21,383 bases of DNA, taken from the NCBI GenBank assembly GCA_023404345.1, contig JAEYCB010000065.1:1-21383 (forward strand). The letters are read 5' to 3'. Both the position numbers and the translations under genes were made by a program. Below the pieces are notes generated by a model. The model was not told the origin of the DNA and did not search any database. It saw nothing but the letters and a program-made list of their open reading frames with translations. This document shows positions 12,341-20,753 of this stretch, in pieces. This DNA comes from Bacillota bacterium. Its GTDB lineage: Bacteria > Bacillota > Clostridia > Christensenellales > Aristaeellaceae. Position 1 is the first letter of the stretch. Each line of letters begins with the position of its first letter.

Positions 12341-13418
12341 GGTAATCCTTGAGCTTTTTGGAACGGCTGGGATGGCGCAGTTTGCGCAGCGCCTTGGCTT
12401 CAATCTGGCGGATGCGCTCGCGGGTCACTTTGAACTCGCGGCCCACTTCCTCCAAAGTGCGCTGGTGGCCGTCATCCAGGCCAAAGCGCAGGCGAAGCAC
12501 CTTTTCCTCGCGGGGGGTCAGGGTATCCAGCACGTCCAGAAGCTGCTCCTTCATCAAAGTGAAGCTGGCGGCTTCGGCGGGCGCGGGCGCGTCGTCATCG
12601 GGAATGAAGTCGCCCAGATGGCTGTCTTCTTCCTCGCCGATGGGGGTTTCCAGCGAAACGGGTTCCTGCGCGATCTTGATGATCTCACGCACCTTGCTTT
12701 CGCTGATGTTCATCACCTTGGCGATCTCGTCGGGCGTGGGCTCGCGGCCGTATTCCTGCAAAAGCTGGCGGGAAACGCGGATGAGCTTGTTGATGGTTTC
12801 CACCATGTGGACAGGAATGCGGATGGTACGGGCCTGGTCCGCAATGGCGCGGGTGATGGCCTGCCGGATCCACCAGGTAGCATAGGTGGAGAACTTATAG
12901 CCCTTGCGGTAGTCAAACTTGTCCACCGCTTTGATCAGGCCCAGGTTGCCCTCCTGAATCAGGTCCAGGAACAGCATGCCGCGGCCTACATAGCGCTTTG
13001 CGATGGAAACCACCAAGCGCAGGTTGGCCTCGGTCAGCTTTTGCTTGGCCTCCTCATCGCCCTGCTCCATGCGCTGGGCGATATCGATTTCCTCCTCGGC
13101 CGTCAAAAGAGGAACCTTGCCGATTTCCTTGAGGTACATGCGCACAGGGTCATCAATGCTGATACCCTCGGGCACGCTCAGGTCAATCTGCTCCGGTTCG
13201 ATCAGCTCTTCGGGAGGAACGGGATCAAACTCCGCCACTACATCCACGCCCATGCTTTCGAGCGTTTCGTAGATCTTGTTCATCTGGTCGGCGTCGATCT
13301 CCATTTCCATGAGCTGGTTGGCGACCTCGTCGCGGGTGACGGTGCCCTTGTTCTTGGCGTCCTCGTATAGTTCGTTGAGCTTCACTTTGATCGCTTCAGG
13401 CGACTGATTCTGACTCAA
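12333..13418 (-). CDS. rpoD: Principal sigma factor RpoD (sigma-A)
   Basis: A primary sigma-70 factor of about 361 aa with all regions: a short region 1.1 (KVKLNELYEDAKNKG to ESMGVDVV), 1.2 (DDPVRMYLKEIGKVPLLT), region 2 (NLRLVVSIAKRYVGRGM, KFSTYATWWIRQAITRAI, which reads and melts the -10 box), region 3 (RIPVHMVETINKL) and region 4 with TLTPREEKVLRLRFGL and the helix-turn-helix VTRERIRQIEAKALRKLRH for the -35 box. I prefer a TTG start (complement of 13416-13418), eight bases from AAGGAG; the GTG (13427) and ATG (13424) overlap or crowd that site. It follows dnaG by about 35 bases, the classic dnaG-rpoD operon. Sigma-A consensus promoters throughout the window agree with it. Confidence 0.97.
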   Translation of the reverse strand: MSQNQSPEAIKVKLNELYEDAKNKGTVTRDEVANQLMEMEIDADQMNKIYETLESMGVDVVAEFDPVPPEELIEPEQIDLSVPEGISIDDPVRMYLKEIGKVPLLTAEEEIDIAQRMEQGDEEAKQKLTEANLRLVVSIAKRYVGRGMLFLDLIQEGNLGLIKAVDKFDYRKGYKFSTYATWWIRQAITRAIADQARTIRIPVHMVETINKLIRVSRQLLQEYGREPTPDEIAKVMNISESKVREIIKIAQEPVSLETPIGEEEDSHLGDFIPDDDAPAPAEAASFTLMKEQLLDVLDTLTPREEKVLRLRFGLDDGHQRTLEEVGREFKVTRERIRQIEAKALRKLRHPSRSKKLKDYLD

Positions 13419-13452
13419 CTTCATCACTCCTTCAATCGTGCGCGCGGGGGGA

Positions 13453-15186
13453 TCATTTCAGGTCGAGCAGCTGTTGCGTAAGGGCAAAGGCGCGCTGCGT
13501 TTCGCGCTCGCGCTCCTCGCCGGTCAAAGTGGGCAGACGTTGCTGAATCAGGTCCAGCGCCTTTTCCAGACGCTGCTTGCGCATTTTTTTCAGGCAATCC
13601 TGAGCCATGCGCATCAGGCCATCGTCGTCCAGGTCGGTGTTGAGGCTGAGGATATCGCCCACGGCGGCGCGGCCCTGATCGTCGGTCTGGCGCTCCATAA
13701 GCAACGCGCAGCTTTCGCCCGCCAGCAGCCCCTCGCATAAAGAACGCAGCAGCGGGTCTTCAAATTCCTCGGGCGATACGCTGCCTTTTGGCAATCGCCC
13801 GGTGGCCAGCACTGCAAGCAGCGTGCGAGCGGTCCAGTCCACCTGCGAGACCTCCCGCGCCTTTTGGCGAAAGCCCTCGCGCTTTGGTGCTGTAACAACC
13901 TTTGGCGGTGGAGCAGCGCCCACCTGCTGCATGAGCACCTCTTTGGAAAAGCCGGTCTCCACTGAAAGATGCCGCAGGTGATTTTCCAGCTCCACCGGCT
14001 CCTTCACGCCGCGCAATATGGCGGCGCAGGCCTTGGCGTATTCGATGCGGCCTTCCTCGGTGCTTACGTCATGCCGTTCCTTCTCTCTTCGCATGCGGTA
14101 GGTCACGGCTGAAATGGGCTTGAGCGCCTGAAAAGCCTCCAGTCCCTCCTGACGGATGAACTCATCCGGGTCCAGCCCGCCGGGAAAATCCAGCACCCGA
14201 ACGGGCACGTTTTCGCCCTCCAGCACTTCCAGCCCGCGCAGGATGGCCTTCTGGCCCGCGCGGTCGCCGTCGTAGGCGATGTGCACCTCCGGCGCAAAGC
14301 GGTGCAGAAGCCTCGCCTGCTCGGGGGTCAGCGCCGTGCCCAGCGTGGCCGCCACGCCCTGGACCCCGAACTGGGACAGGGCTACCACGTCCATGTACCC
14401 CTCCACCAGAATGACCCGGGTAAGGCCCCTGGCCTTTCTGAGCAGATTGGCCGCGAACACGGTGTAGCGCTTGTTGAAGGCCGGCGTATCGGAGGTGTTG
14501 AGGTACTTGGGCATCGCATCGCCCATGGCGCGTCCGCCAAAACCCAGGACATTGCCATAGGTGTCGATGATGGGGAACATGGCGCGGTTTCGGAACATGT
14601 CGAAGGTGCGTCCCTCGCGCCGGAGCATCAGCCCGGCCTGGACAAGCTCCTCCTCGGTGAAACCCTCGTCCATCAGCCGGTGGCCGACCTGCGCCGAGGG
14701 TGGGGCGGCGCCGATGCCGAAGCGGCGAATCACCGCGTCCGACAGCCCGCGCTGCTGCAGATAGTGAAGAATCGCGGAACTTTCCGGCTGCCAGAGAAGC
14801 TGATGGTACATTCGCGCCGCCGTGCGGTTGGCCAGGTAGATGCGCTCCTTGAGCGTGCGGCGCTTTTCATAGGCCGGATCGTTTTGCATCTCGGGCAGGG
14901 GCATGTGAAGCTGATCTGCCAGAAAGGCCACCGCCTCCGGAAAGGACAGGCGCTCAATGTCCATCACAAACTGGATCACGCTGCCGCCGGCTTTACAGCC
15001 GAAGCAGTGATAGACCTGCTTTTGCTCGTCCACGGAAAAGGAGGGTGCCGTTTCGTTGTGAAACGGGCACAGACCAACATATCTATGCCCGTTCTTCTTC
15101 AGCGTCACATAGGAGCCGATCACCTTGACGATATCGGCGCGCGCCCTGAGCTCGTCCAACCATTGCGGGGGGTACCTTCCGGCCAT
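13453..15186 (-). CDS. dnaG: DNA primase DnaG
   Basis: A 577-aa replicative primase that makes RNA primers for Okazaki fragments. The N-terminal CHC2 zinc finger has C40, H43, C61 and C64 (LCPFHNE ... YHCFGC). The catalytic core (about 115-430) includes RAMFPIIDTYGNVLGFGGRA and the Toprim motifs VEGYMDVVAL and IAYDGDRAGQ. The C-terminal helicase-binding domain is the last 140 residues or so. The start is ambiguous: ATG at 15184-15186 gives MAGRYPPQW, which lines up with DnaG proteins elsewhere, but AGGAG lies 15 bases away; a GTG at 15198 lies only three bases from it and would add four residues. Between dgt and rpoD in a co-directional block. Confidence 0.97.
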   Translation of the reverse strand: MAGRYPPQWLDELRARADIVKVIGSYVTLKKNGHRYVGLCPFHNETAPSFSVDEQKQVYHCFGCKAGGSVIQFVMDIERLSFPEAVAFLADQLHMPLPEMQNDPAYEKRRTLKERIYLANRTAARMYHQLLWQPESSAILHYLQQRGLSDAVIRRFGIGAAPPSAQVGHRLMDEGFTEEELVQAGLMLRREGRTFDMFRNRAMFPIIDTYGNVLGFGGRAMGDAMPKYLNTSDTPAFNKRYTVFAANLLRKARGLTRVILVEGYMDVVALSQFGVQGVAATLGTALTPEQARLLHRFAPEVHIAYDGDRAGQKAILRGLEVLEGENVPVRVLDFPGGLDPDEFIRQEGLEAFQALKPISAVTYRMRREKERHDVSTEEGRIEYAKACAAILRGVKEPVELENHLRHLSVETGFSKEVLMQQVGAAPPPKVVTAPKREGFRQKAREVSQVDWTARTLLAVLATGRLPKGSVSPEEFEDPLLRSLCEGLLAGESCALLMERQTDDQGRAAVGDILSLNTDLDDDGLMRMAQDCLKKMRKQRLEKALDLIQQRLPTLTGEERERETQRAFALTQQLLDLK

Positions 15187-15278
15187 TCGTTGCTTCACCC
15201 ACTCCTATTCATTCGCCGCCACGGGTGAGATTCCTGCCAAACGTTCAACAATTTCCGACAATTCCCGACCCTGCCGCG

Positions 15279-16283
15279 CTACTTGCGGGCAAAAGCGCCG
15301 GGTACAAAAACCTCTGTAAACTGGTCGATGGCGTAGCGGTCCGTCATGCAGGCGATGAAATCGCACACGGCGCGCTCGGCGCCTTCGGTGAAGTTGATTT
15401 CCAGGTATTCGGCGGGAAGCTGCTCCGGGTGCGCCAGATAGTGCTCATAAAGCGCAGTGAGGATATAATCGCAGCGGGCCTCTTCCTTTTTGCGCCATTC
15501 GTCGTGGTACACGTATTCAAACAGGAAGGAGCGCAGCTCGTCGCTGGCCTGCCGCACCTCTTCGGACATTTTCACGAAGGGCTGGTCCAGCGATGTGGTC
15601 ACGATGTCGCGGATCATGGTGTCGATGCGCTCGCCGTGTGTTTCGCCCAGCACGCTGAGGCACCGGCGCGGCAGCTCAAAGGGCTTGAGGATGCCGCCGC
15701 GGATGGCGTCGTCAATGTCGTGATTGATGTAGGCGATGCGGTCGGCGCGGCGCACGCACCAGCCTTCCAGCGTCTTTGGCTCGTTCTGCCCGGAATGGTT
15801 GAGGATGCCGTCCAGCGTTTCCTGGCACAGGTTGAGTCCCTGACCGTCGTTTTCCAGGCGCTCAGCCACGCGCAGGCTCTGCTCGTTGTGGCGGAAGCCG
15901 CCGGGCAGCAGGCGGTTGAGCGTGCTTTCCCCGATGTGGCCGAAGGGCGTGTGTCCCAAATCATGCCCCAGAGCGGCGGCCTCGGTCAGGTCCTCGTTGA
16001 GCCGCAGGCTGCGCGCCAGCGTGCGCGCCACCTGGGACACCTCCAGCGTGTGGGTCAGGCGGGTGCGGTAATGGTCGCCCATGGGGGTGAGGAACACCTG
16101 CGTTTTGTATTTCAGCCGGCGAAAGCTCTTGCAGTGGATGATGCGGTCGCGGTCGCGCTGGTAGCAGGTGCGCAGGTCGCAGCCGGAAATGGGATGGGCG
16201 CGCCCGGCACTTTGGGAGGACAGAGCAGCGTAAGGGGACAGGCGGGTCTGTTCGTCCCGCTCCTGACGCTCGCGGATGGTCAT
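15279..16283 (-). CDS. dgt: Deoxyguanosinetriphosphate triphosphohydrolase-like HD protein
   Basis: A 334-aa HD-domain phosphohydrolase. The HD metal site is complete: TRLTHTLEVSQVAR (H78), AALGHDLGHTPFGH (H107, D108) and ADRIAYINHDIDDA for the last aspartate. The preceding FRRLKYKTQVF and DHYRTRLTH segments are typical of bacterial dGTPase-like proteins, which split dNTPs into nucleoside and triphosphate and so tune dNTP pools. The ATG at 16281-16283 is preceded by GAGGGGG seven bases away. A dgt gene just upstream of dnaG-rpoD is the usual order in Clostridia, matching its role in supplying replication. It is divergent from dnaX; I see no convincing promoter of its own. Exact substrate choice (dGTP or other dNTPs) cannot be read here. 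Confidence 0.93.
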   Translation of the reverse strand: MTIRERQERDEQTRLSPYAALSSQSAGRAHPISGCDLRTCYQRDRDRIIHCKSFRRLKYKTQVFLTPMGDHYRTRLTHTLEVSQVARTLARSLRLNEDLTEAAALGHDLGHTPFGHIGESTLNRLLPGGFRHNEQSLRVAERLENDGQGLNLCQETLDGILNHSGQNEPKTLEGWCVRRADRIAYINHDIDDAIRGGILKPFELPRRCLSVLGETHGERIDTMIRDIVTTSLDQPFVKMSEEVRQASDELRSFLFEYVYHDEWRKKEEARCDYILTALYEHYLAHPEQLPAEYLEINFTEGAERAVCDFIACMTDRYAIDQFTEVFVPGAFARK

Positions 16284-16366
16284 TCCGTTTCCCCCTCTCA
16301 ACTTTCGTAAAATCTGGAATCATGATGTAATATACGGTATTGGCTGCCTGGACTCCTGCTTTATCC

Positions 16367-16395
16367 TTGACCTGACCGCATGAAAACGCTATGAT
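16367..16395 (+). promoter_or_regulatory. Sigma-A promoter of dnaX-rsmA
   Basis: TTGACC (16367-16372), a 17-bp spacer and TATGAT (16390-16395). Start near 16402, giving a leader of about 40 bases. It lies in the 158-bp divergent region shared with dgt. Confidence 0.8.
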
Positions 16396-16441
16396 AAGTG
16401 GGATGCAACAGGAGCAACCTTATTTTCGGGGAAGGTGTCGT

Positions 16442-18073
16442 ATGGCGTATCAGGCATTGTACCGCAAATGGCGGCCCCAGACCTTTGAGCAGGTGCTGGG
16501 TCAGACGGCGACGGTCAAAACCCTCCGGCGGCAGATCGAGGACGGGCGCATTGCGCACGCTTATCTGTTCTGCGGCTGCCGGGGCACGGGCAAAACCACT
16601 ATGGCAAAGCTCATGAGCCGTGCCATTAACTGCCTCAATCCCAATCACGGCGACCCATGCGGCCAGTGCGAGGCGTGCCGGGCCATCATGAGCGAAACCA
16701 CCATGGATGTGCTGGAGCTGGACGCCGCCAGCAACAACAGCGTCGACAACATCCGCGAGCTGCTGGAGCAGGTGCGCTATCCCGCCCAGCTGGGCCGCTA
16801 CAAGGTATACATCATCGACGAGGTGCACATGCTCTCCACCGCCGCGTTCAACGCGCTGCTCAAGACGCTGGAGGAGCCGCCCGCGCACGTGGTGTTCATC
16901 CTGGCCACCACCGAGCCGCAGAAGCTGCCCGCCACCATTCTTTCCCGCGTACAGCGCTATGATTTTGGCCGCATTCCCTCCTCGCTGATGGTCAGCCGCA
17001 TGCGCGAGGCGCTGGACGACATGGGCATAGAGGCCGAGGAGGAAGCCCTGCGCATGGTGGCGCGTGCTGCCGAGGGCGCCATGCGCGACGCTTTCAGTAT
17101 TCTGGACATGTGCGTGGCGGGCGCGGAGGACGGGAAGATCACCGCTGCGCTCACGCGCAATTTGCTTGGCGCCAGTGATCGCGAGTTTCTTTTTGCCTTT
17201 TTTGACCTCCTTTCAAGCCGCAACGAGGGCGGCGTGATGCAGAAGGTGGACGAGCTGATGCGCTCCGGCCGGGAGCCGCAGGCATTTTTGCGCGAGCTCA
17301 GCGCACATTGCCGCGCGCTGCTCACCGTTAAGGCCGTGAGCCGGGATGCCGCCTCCATTCTGGATGTGACCGAGGAGGACGAGGCGCGCTATCGCGCACA
17401 GGCGGAGGGCATTTCGCAGGGGCGGCTTTTGCGCATGCTGGATTTGTTCATGCGCGCAGAAGGAGATCTGCGCTTTGCCTCCACCCCACGCATCGGACTG
17501 GAGAGCGCGGCGCTGCACGCCTGCGAACCCGCGTCCGGCGAGGACGCGGCGGCACTTGCGGAGCGCGTTGCGGAGTTGGAGGCCAAGCTGGCACGGCTGG
17601 AAGGCGATTTGCAGAGCGGAAAGCTGGTTCCGGCTTCGGCCCCATCCAGCGCACCCGCGCCCGCGGCAAAGCCCGCTTCCAAACCTGCGCCATCTCCCAA
17701 GCCCGCGCCCGTATCAGGGGATGCGAAAGCCATATGGGACAAGGCTCTGGAAGATCTGGCCAAGAACGAGCCGCCGCTCTATGGACTGCTTCGCAAGGAG
17801 CGCTTCATCGGAGCCAAGGGAACGGTCTATCAGGTGCTTATTCCCGCCAGCAAGAAGGAGTTCAGCTATGTGCGCCTCAACCAGCAGGCGCGGCGCGACC
17901 GTATCGCCAAGGCACTGAGCGACGCGGCGGGCACGCCGCTCACCTTTGAGGCGGTATTGGAGCAAAACGCTGCGGAAAAGCGCATGGAGAGCGTGCGGGA
18001 CGAGGCGCAGCGCACATTGATCGAAGCCTTTGGACGCGATCTGGTGCAGATTGACGAAGGGGAGAAACCGTGA
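16442..18073 (+). CDS. dnaX: DNA polymerase III subunit gamma/tau
   Basis: A 543-aa clamp-loader ATPase. Walker A GCRGTGKTT (45-53), a zinc module with C64, C73, C76 and C79, Walker B IIDEVHML (124-131), sensor 1 LATTEPQKLPATILSR and a sensor-2 segment AEGAMRDAFSILD give a complete AAA+ core; domain III follows. A proline-alanine-lysine-rich linker (about residues 398-432) leads to a short C-terminal domain that would bind the polymerase. Start ATG at 16442 with AAGG upstream; the open frame back to 16391 lies over the -10 box and is not translated. No A-rich slippery site for a gamma-type frameshift product was found. The stop overlaps the start of rsmA (GTGA), an unusual partner: dnaX is generally followed by a YbaB-family gene and recR. 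Confidence 0.97.
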   Translation: MAYQALYRKWRPQTFEQVLGQTATVKTLRRQIEDGRIAHAYLFCGCRGTGKTTMAKLMSRAINCLNPNHGDPCGQCEACRAIMSETTMDVLELDAASNNSVDNIRELLEQVRYPAQLGRYKVYIIDEVHMLSTAAFNALLKTLEEPPAHVVFILATTEPQKLPATILSRVQRYDFGRIPSSLMVSRMREALDDMGIEAEEEALRMVARAAEGAMRDAFSILDMCVAGAEDGKITAALTRNLLGASDREFLFAFFDLLSSRNEGGVMQKVDELMRSGREPQAFLRELSAHCRALLTVKAVSRDAASILDVTEEDEARYRAQAEGISQGRLLRMLDLFMRAEGDLRFASTPRIGLESAALHACEPASGEDAAALAERVAELEAKLARLEGDLQSGKLVPASAPSSAPAPAAKPASKPAPSPKPAPVSGDAKAIWDKALEDLAKNEPPLYGLLRKERFIGAKGTVYQVLIPASKKEFSYVRLNQQARRDRIAKALSDAAGTPLTFEAVLEQNAAEKRMESVRDEAQRTLIEAFGRDLVQIDEGEKP

Positions 18074-18906
18074 AGAAATCCTATCAGCAGGCACGCCGCC
18101 GCGCGGCGGAGGGCGTAACCTACAAGCATGATCTGGGCCAGCATTTCCTTTATGACGAGGCGCTGCTGCACTCGCTGGTGGAAGCCACGGGCGTGGGGCC
18201 CACGGACGGGGTGCTGGAGATTGGCCCCGGCGCGGGCACGCTGACCCGGTGCCTGTGCCAGGCGGCAGGCCGCGTGGTGGCCGTGGAGGTAGATCACGAC
18301 GTGCTGCCCTTCCTGCGCGCGGCCACCGCTGTCTTTGACAACCTGACCATTATCGAGGGCGATGTGCGCAGGCTAAACCTTGGCGAAATCTGTGCCCCGC
18401 TGGGTGAAGGCTTCTTCGTGATCGCCAATATTCCCTATAATATCACCACCCCCATTCTGGACCTGCTCTGGGATAGCGGCCTGCCCATCCGGCAGATTTC
18501 CGTAATGGTGCAAAAGGAAGTAGCGGACAAGCTGCTTGCCGCGCCCTCTACATCCGCGTATGGCCTGACCAGCGTGCGATGCCAGTATCTGACGATCCCG
18601 CAGCTGGTGCAGGTGGTGCCGGCGGAATGCTTTACGCCGCCGCCCAAGGTGGACAGCGCCTTCGTGCGCATGGATATGCGCGCACAGCCGCCTGCGCCCG
18701 TGGCGGACGAGGCGCTTTTGTGGCGAATGGTCAAAGCGGGCTTTGGCATGCGCCGCAAAACGCTGACCAATGCGCTCAAAGGCGTGGTGGAGGGCGAAAC
18801 CCTGCGCGCCGCGCTGAGCGCTCTGGGACATTCGGAAACCGTGCGGGGCGAGGCTCTGGGCGTGGAAGCGTGGATTGCTTTGGCCAATGCGTGCGCGCAG
18901 AGGTGA
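18070..18906 (+). CDS. rsmA: 16S rRNA dimethyladenosine transferase
   Basis: A 278-aa member of the RsmA/KsgA family, which dimethylates two adjacent adenines in helix 45 of 16S rRNA late in 30S assembly. Seen: KHDLGQHFLYDEA near the start, SAM motif I EIGPGAGTLT (50-59), the VEVDHD acidic loop, IIEGDVRRL, catalytic NIPYNITTPI (120-129), CFTPPPKVDSAFVRM and the C-terminal GFGMRRKTLTNAL. GTG start with GGGGAG upstream; it overlaps the dnaX stop by 4 bp, so translation is coupled to dnaX. The 3' end faces the convergent membrane-protein gene with only six bases between stops and no clear terminator. Confidence 0.97.
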   Translation: MKKSYQQARRRAAEGVTYKHDLGQHFLYDEALLHSLVEATGVGPTDGVLEIGPGAGTLTRCLCQAAGRVVAVEVDHDVLPFLRAATAVFDNLTIIEGDVRRLNLGEICAPLGEGFFVIANIPYNITTPILDLLWDSGLPIRQISVMVQKEVADKLLAAPSTSAYGLTSVRCQYLTIPQLVQVVPAECFTPPPKVDSAFVRMDMRAQPPAPVADEALLWRMVKAGFGMRRKTLTNALKGVVEGETLRAALSALGHSETVRGEALGVEAWIALANACAQR

Positions 18907-18912
18907 GAAGCC

Positions 18913-19746
18913 TCAGCCATGTTGCGCCATTCGCAGGGAACGCAGCTTGCAGGCGGCAAACAGCATAAGGCACACCGCCGCCGGGATGGGGTAGAAGCGC
19001 TGCCCCGTGAGAAGCGCCAGCGCGCTCATGCCCATGCCGTACCAGAAATAGCGTCTCGCGCGCGAGGGGGCCAGCACCAGGTCCGCCCAGTCCTTCGGAC
19101 TGATGCGGGCCTTTTTTTTGCGTCCCAGGCGGCTGAGGTCCTCGTCGGTGGCAGGGCTGCACAGGCCCGCCAGGTCGATCATCTCCTGCCGGCTGATCAC
19201 GCGGATAGGCGGATCGAAGCCGGCGGCATAGTCCAGCGCCTCGCGCGAGGCGGGGGCGGTCAGGCACAGAATCAGGCTTTGCGCGTCCAGAGCGCGCATC
19301 ACCCGCGCCGCCTCCACCACTTGCTGCACCGTTACCGGGACGCTTTCGTGCTGGGCGATCAGACGTACCAGCACCGGTTTGTCCTCCAGCGTGCCGGTTA
19401 CGCCCCATTCCAGCGCCTGCTGCATATGCACCGGCGCGCGCGGCGCAATCCACAATGCCGCCTGAAATGCCGCGTGCCGCGGCGGCATCAGCAAAAGCCG
19501 TCCCAGCGCCAGCTCGCCCCCGATGATGCGGCGCATCTGTTTTTCACGCCGGAGCATGCTTTTTTTGCCAAACTGCCGGGCGCACAGCCACAGCAGCCCT
19601 CCGAACGCGACGCCCGCCGTCAGGGCGGTCAGGCGCATGCCCCACAGGTACACAAACCAACCTATGCCAAGGCCGCAGGTGACCGCCACCCGAAGCAGCC
19701 GGTCCGATACGCTTGCCAGGGGCATTTTGGGCTTATACTTCTGCAC
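18913..19746 (-). CDS. Unknown membrane protein with degenerate Mrr-nuclease-like domain
   Basis: A 277-aa protein. Two hydrophobic segments lie near the N-terminus (VAVTCGLGIGWFVYLWGM, ALTAGVAFGGLLWLCA) and one or two near the C-terminus (YFWYGMGMSALALLTG, PIPAAVCLMLFAACKL). The soluble middle reads KPVLVRLIAQHESVPVTVQQ, then VVEAARVMRALDAQSLILCL, then a segment ending RVISRQEMIDLAG. This order (beta strand, VQQVVEAxxVM helix, ILCLTAPAS, AxDYA, VISxxEMIDLA) looks like the Mrr-type restriction endonuclease fold, but the catalytic G-x-D and Q-x-K residues are missing, so it is probably non-catalytic. The GTG at 19744-19746 with GGGAGG upstream is preferred. Not a family I can name; function unknown. 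Confidence 0.75.
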   Translation of the reverse strand: MQKYKPKMPLASVSDRLLRVAVTCGLGIGWFVYLWGMRLTALTAGVAFGGLLWLCARQFGKKSMLRREKQMRRIIGGELALGRLLLMPPRHAAFQAALWIAPRAPVHMQQALEWGVTGTLEDKPVLVRLIAQHESVPVTVQQVVEAARVMRALDAQSLILCLTAPASREALDYAAGFDPPIRVISRQEMIDLAGLCSPATDEDLSRLGRKKKARISPKDWADLVLAPSRARRYFWYGMGMSALALLTGQRFYPIPAAVCLMLFAACKLRSLRMAQHG

Positions 19747-19892
19747 GCGTGTCCCTCCCCACAAGCCCCAAATGCGTTTCCTGCGGGAAAGTATTCCCTT
19801 TTTTTCGGATCTTCATGAACAGCATAATGGAAAGATGCGTTTATAAATGCAAGACCGGCGAAAACGGCTGCGAAGGATCAGAAACTTTTGTA

Positions 19893-19921
19893 TTGACGGG
19901 CCATAGCCGCTTTTGTATACT
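19893..19921 (+). promoter_or_regulatory. Sigma-A promoter of deoC-fucU
   Basis: TTGACG (19893-19898), a 17-bp spacer and TATACT (19916-19921). The predicted start near 19928 gives a leader of about 100 bases to the deoC ATG. Confidence 0.8.
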
Positions 19922-19933
19922 TATACCATACAA
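19913..19933. promoter_or_regulatory. Inverted repeat over the -10 box of deoC, candidate operator
   Basis: TTGTAT (19913-19918) is mirrored by ATACAA (19928-19933) with nine bases between. The dyad covers the -10 element and the expected start point, where a repressor would block initiation. A deoxyribonucleoside- or sugar-responsive regulator is the natural candidate; none is encoded in the window. Confidence 0.5.
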
Positions 19934-20028
19934 GACCGCACCGGAACAAAACTGCACAGAGTGGTTTTGGCGCGTGCATAGCAGGCGCACGCGCAATCCG
20001 CTCAGGCTGGATAGAGGAGGATGTGTCG

Positions 20029-20682
20029 ATGAATCCAAAGGAACTGTGCTCCATGGTGGACCATACGCTGCTCAAGCAGACCGCGACCTGGCCGGAAATT
20101 CAGAAACTGTGCGACGAGGCCATCGCCTACGGCACCGCGTCGGTGTGCATACCGCCCTGCTACGTGGCACAGGCGCATCAATACGTTCAGGGCAAAATGA
20201 CCATTTGCACCGTTGTGGGCTTTCCCAACGGCAACATGACCCCCGCCGCCAAGGAGTTTGAAACCCGTGAGGCCCTCGCAAACGGCGCGGAGGAGATCGA
20301 TATGGTCATCAATATCGGCATGCTCAAGGCCGGTGACCTTTCGTATGTGGCCGATGAAATCCGCCGCCTGAAAGCAGCCGTGGGCGACAAGGTGCTCAAG
20401 GTTATCATTGAAACCTGCCTGCTGACCGACGAGGAAAAAATCGCCATGTGCAAGGTGGTTACCGACACCGGGGCTGATTTCATCAAAACATCCACCGGCT
20501 TTTCCACCGGCGGCGCGACCTTTGCCGATATTGAGCTTTTTGCCAAACATGTGGGTCCGAATGTGAAAATCAAGGCCGCGGGCGGCATTTCCACTTTGGA
20601 GGACGCGGAGCGCTTCGTGGCCCTGGGCGCCAGCCGCCTGGGCACCAGCCGGATTATCAGGCTGCTGAAAGCCAACGAGTAA
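20029..20682 (+). CDS. deoC: Deoxyribose-phosphate aldolase
   Basis: A 217-aa class I aldolase that cleaves 2-deoxyribose-5-phosphate into acetaldehyde and glyceraldehyde-3-phosphate. The TIM-barrel landmarks are intact: VDHTLLK near the start, VVGFPNG, EEIDMVINIG (D91), the Schiff-base lysine K153 in FIKTSTGFSTGGAT, and K182 in KIKAAGGI. The length matches the compact Firmicutes type. The ATG at 20029 has GAGGAGG eight bases upstream; a GTG two codons earlier is also in frame but too close to the site. It lies 71 bases before a FucU/RbsD-type mutarotase gene under a shared promoter and completes the deoxyribonucleoside salvage begun by the phosphorylase at 8674-9999. Confidence 0.97.
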   Translation: MNPKELCSMVDHTLLKQTATWPEIQKLCDEAIAYGTASVCIPPCYVAQAHQYVQGKMTICTVVGFPNGNMTPAAKEFETREALANGAEEIDMVINIGMLKAGDLSYVADEIRRLKAAVGDKVLKVIIETCLLTDEEKIAMCKVVTDTGADFIKTSTGFSTGGATFADIELFAKHVGPNVKIKAAGGISTLEDAERFVALGASRLGTSRIIRLLKANE

Positions 20683-20689
20683 AACAGAC

Positions 20690-20712
20690 CGGTTTCAAAG
20701 CCGCAGAAACCG
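20690..20712 (+). repeat. Intercistronic hairpin between deoC and the mutarotase gene
   Basis: A perfect 7-bp stem CGGTTTC/GAAACCG (20690-20696, 20706-20712) with a 9-nt loop. No U-tract follows, so it is more likely an mRNA stability or processing element than a terminator. Confidence 0.5.
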
Positions 20713-20753
20713 CGGCGGCATTCCATCCATCAATGCAAGGAGGCGTGGGTTCT

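Noticed and set aside
12372..13370. 332-codon open frame on the plus strand
   Set aside because: Antisense shadow of rpoD; the composition mirrors the sigma-factor codons.
14281..15228. 315-codon open frame on the plus strand
   Set aside because: Antisense shadow of dnaG.
16284..16366. TATATT as a -10 box for dgt on the minus strand
   Set aside because: No acceptable -35 element at 16-18 bases; too weak to report.
16361..16888. 175-codon minus-strand frame opposite the dnaX start
   Set aside because: It covers the dnaX promoter and ATPase core in antisense and has no start signal.
16442..18073. Programmed frameshift in dnaX giving a gamma product
   Set aside because: No A-rich slippery heptamer with a following hairpin was found in the expected region.
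18896..18920. GAGG/CCTC mini-hairpin between rsmA and the convergent gene as a terminator
   Set aside because: The stem has only four pairs and lacks a T-run on either strand.
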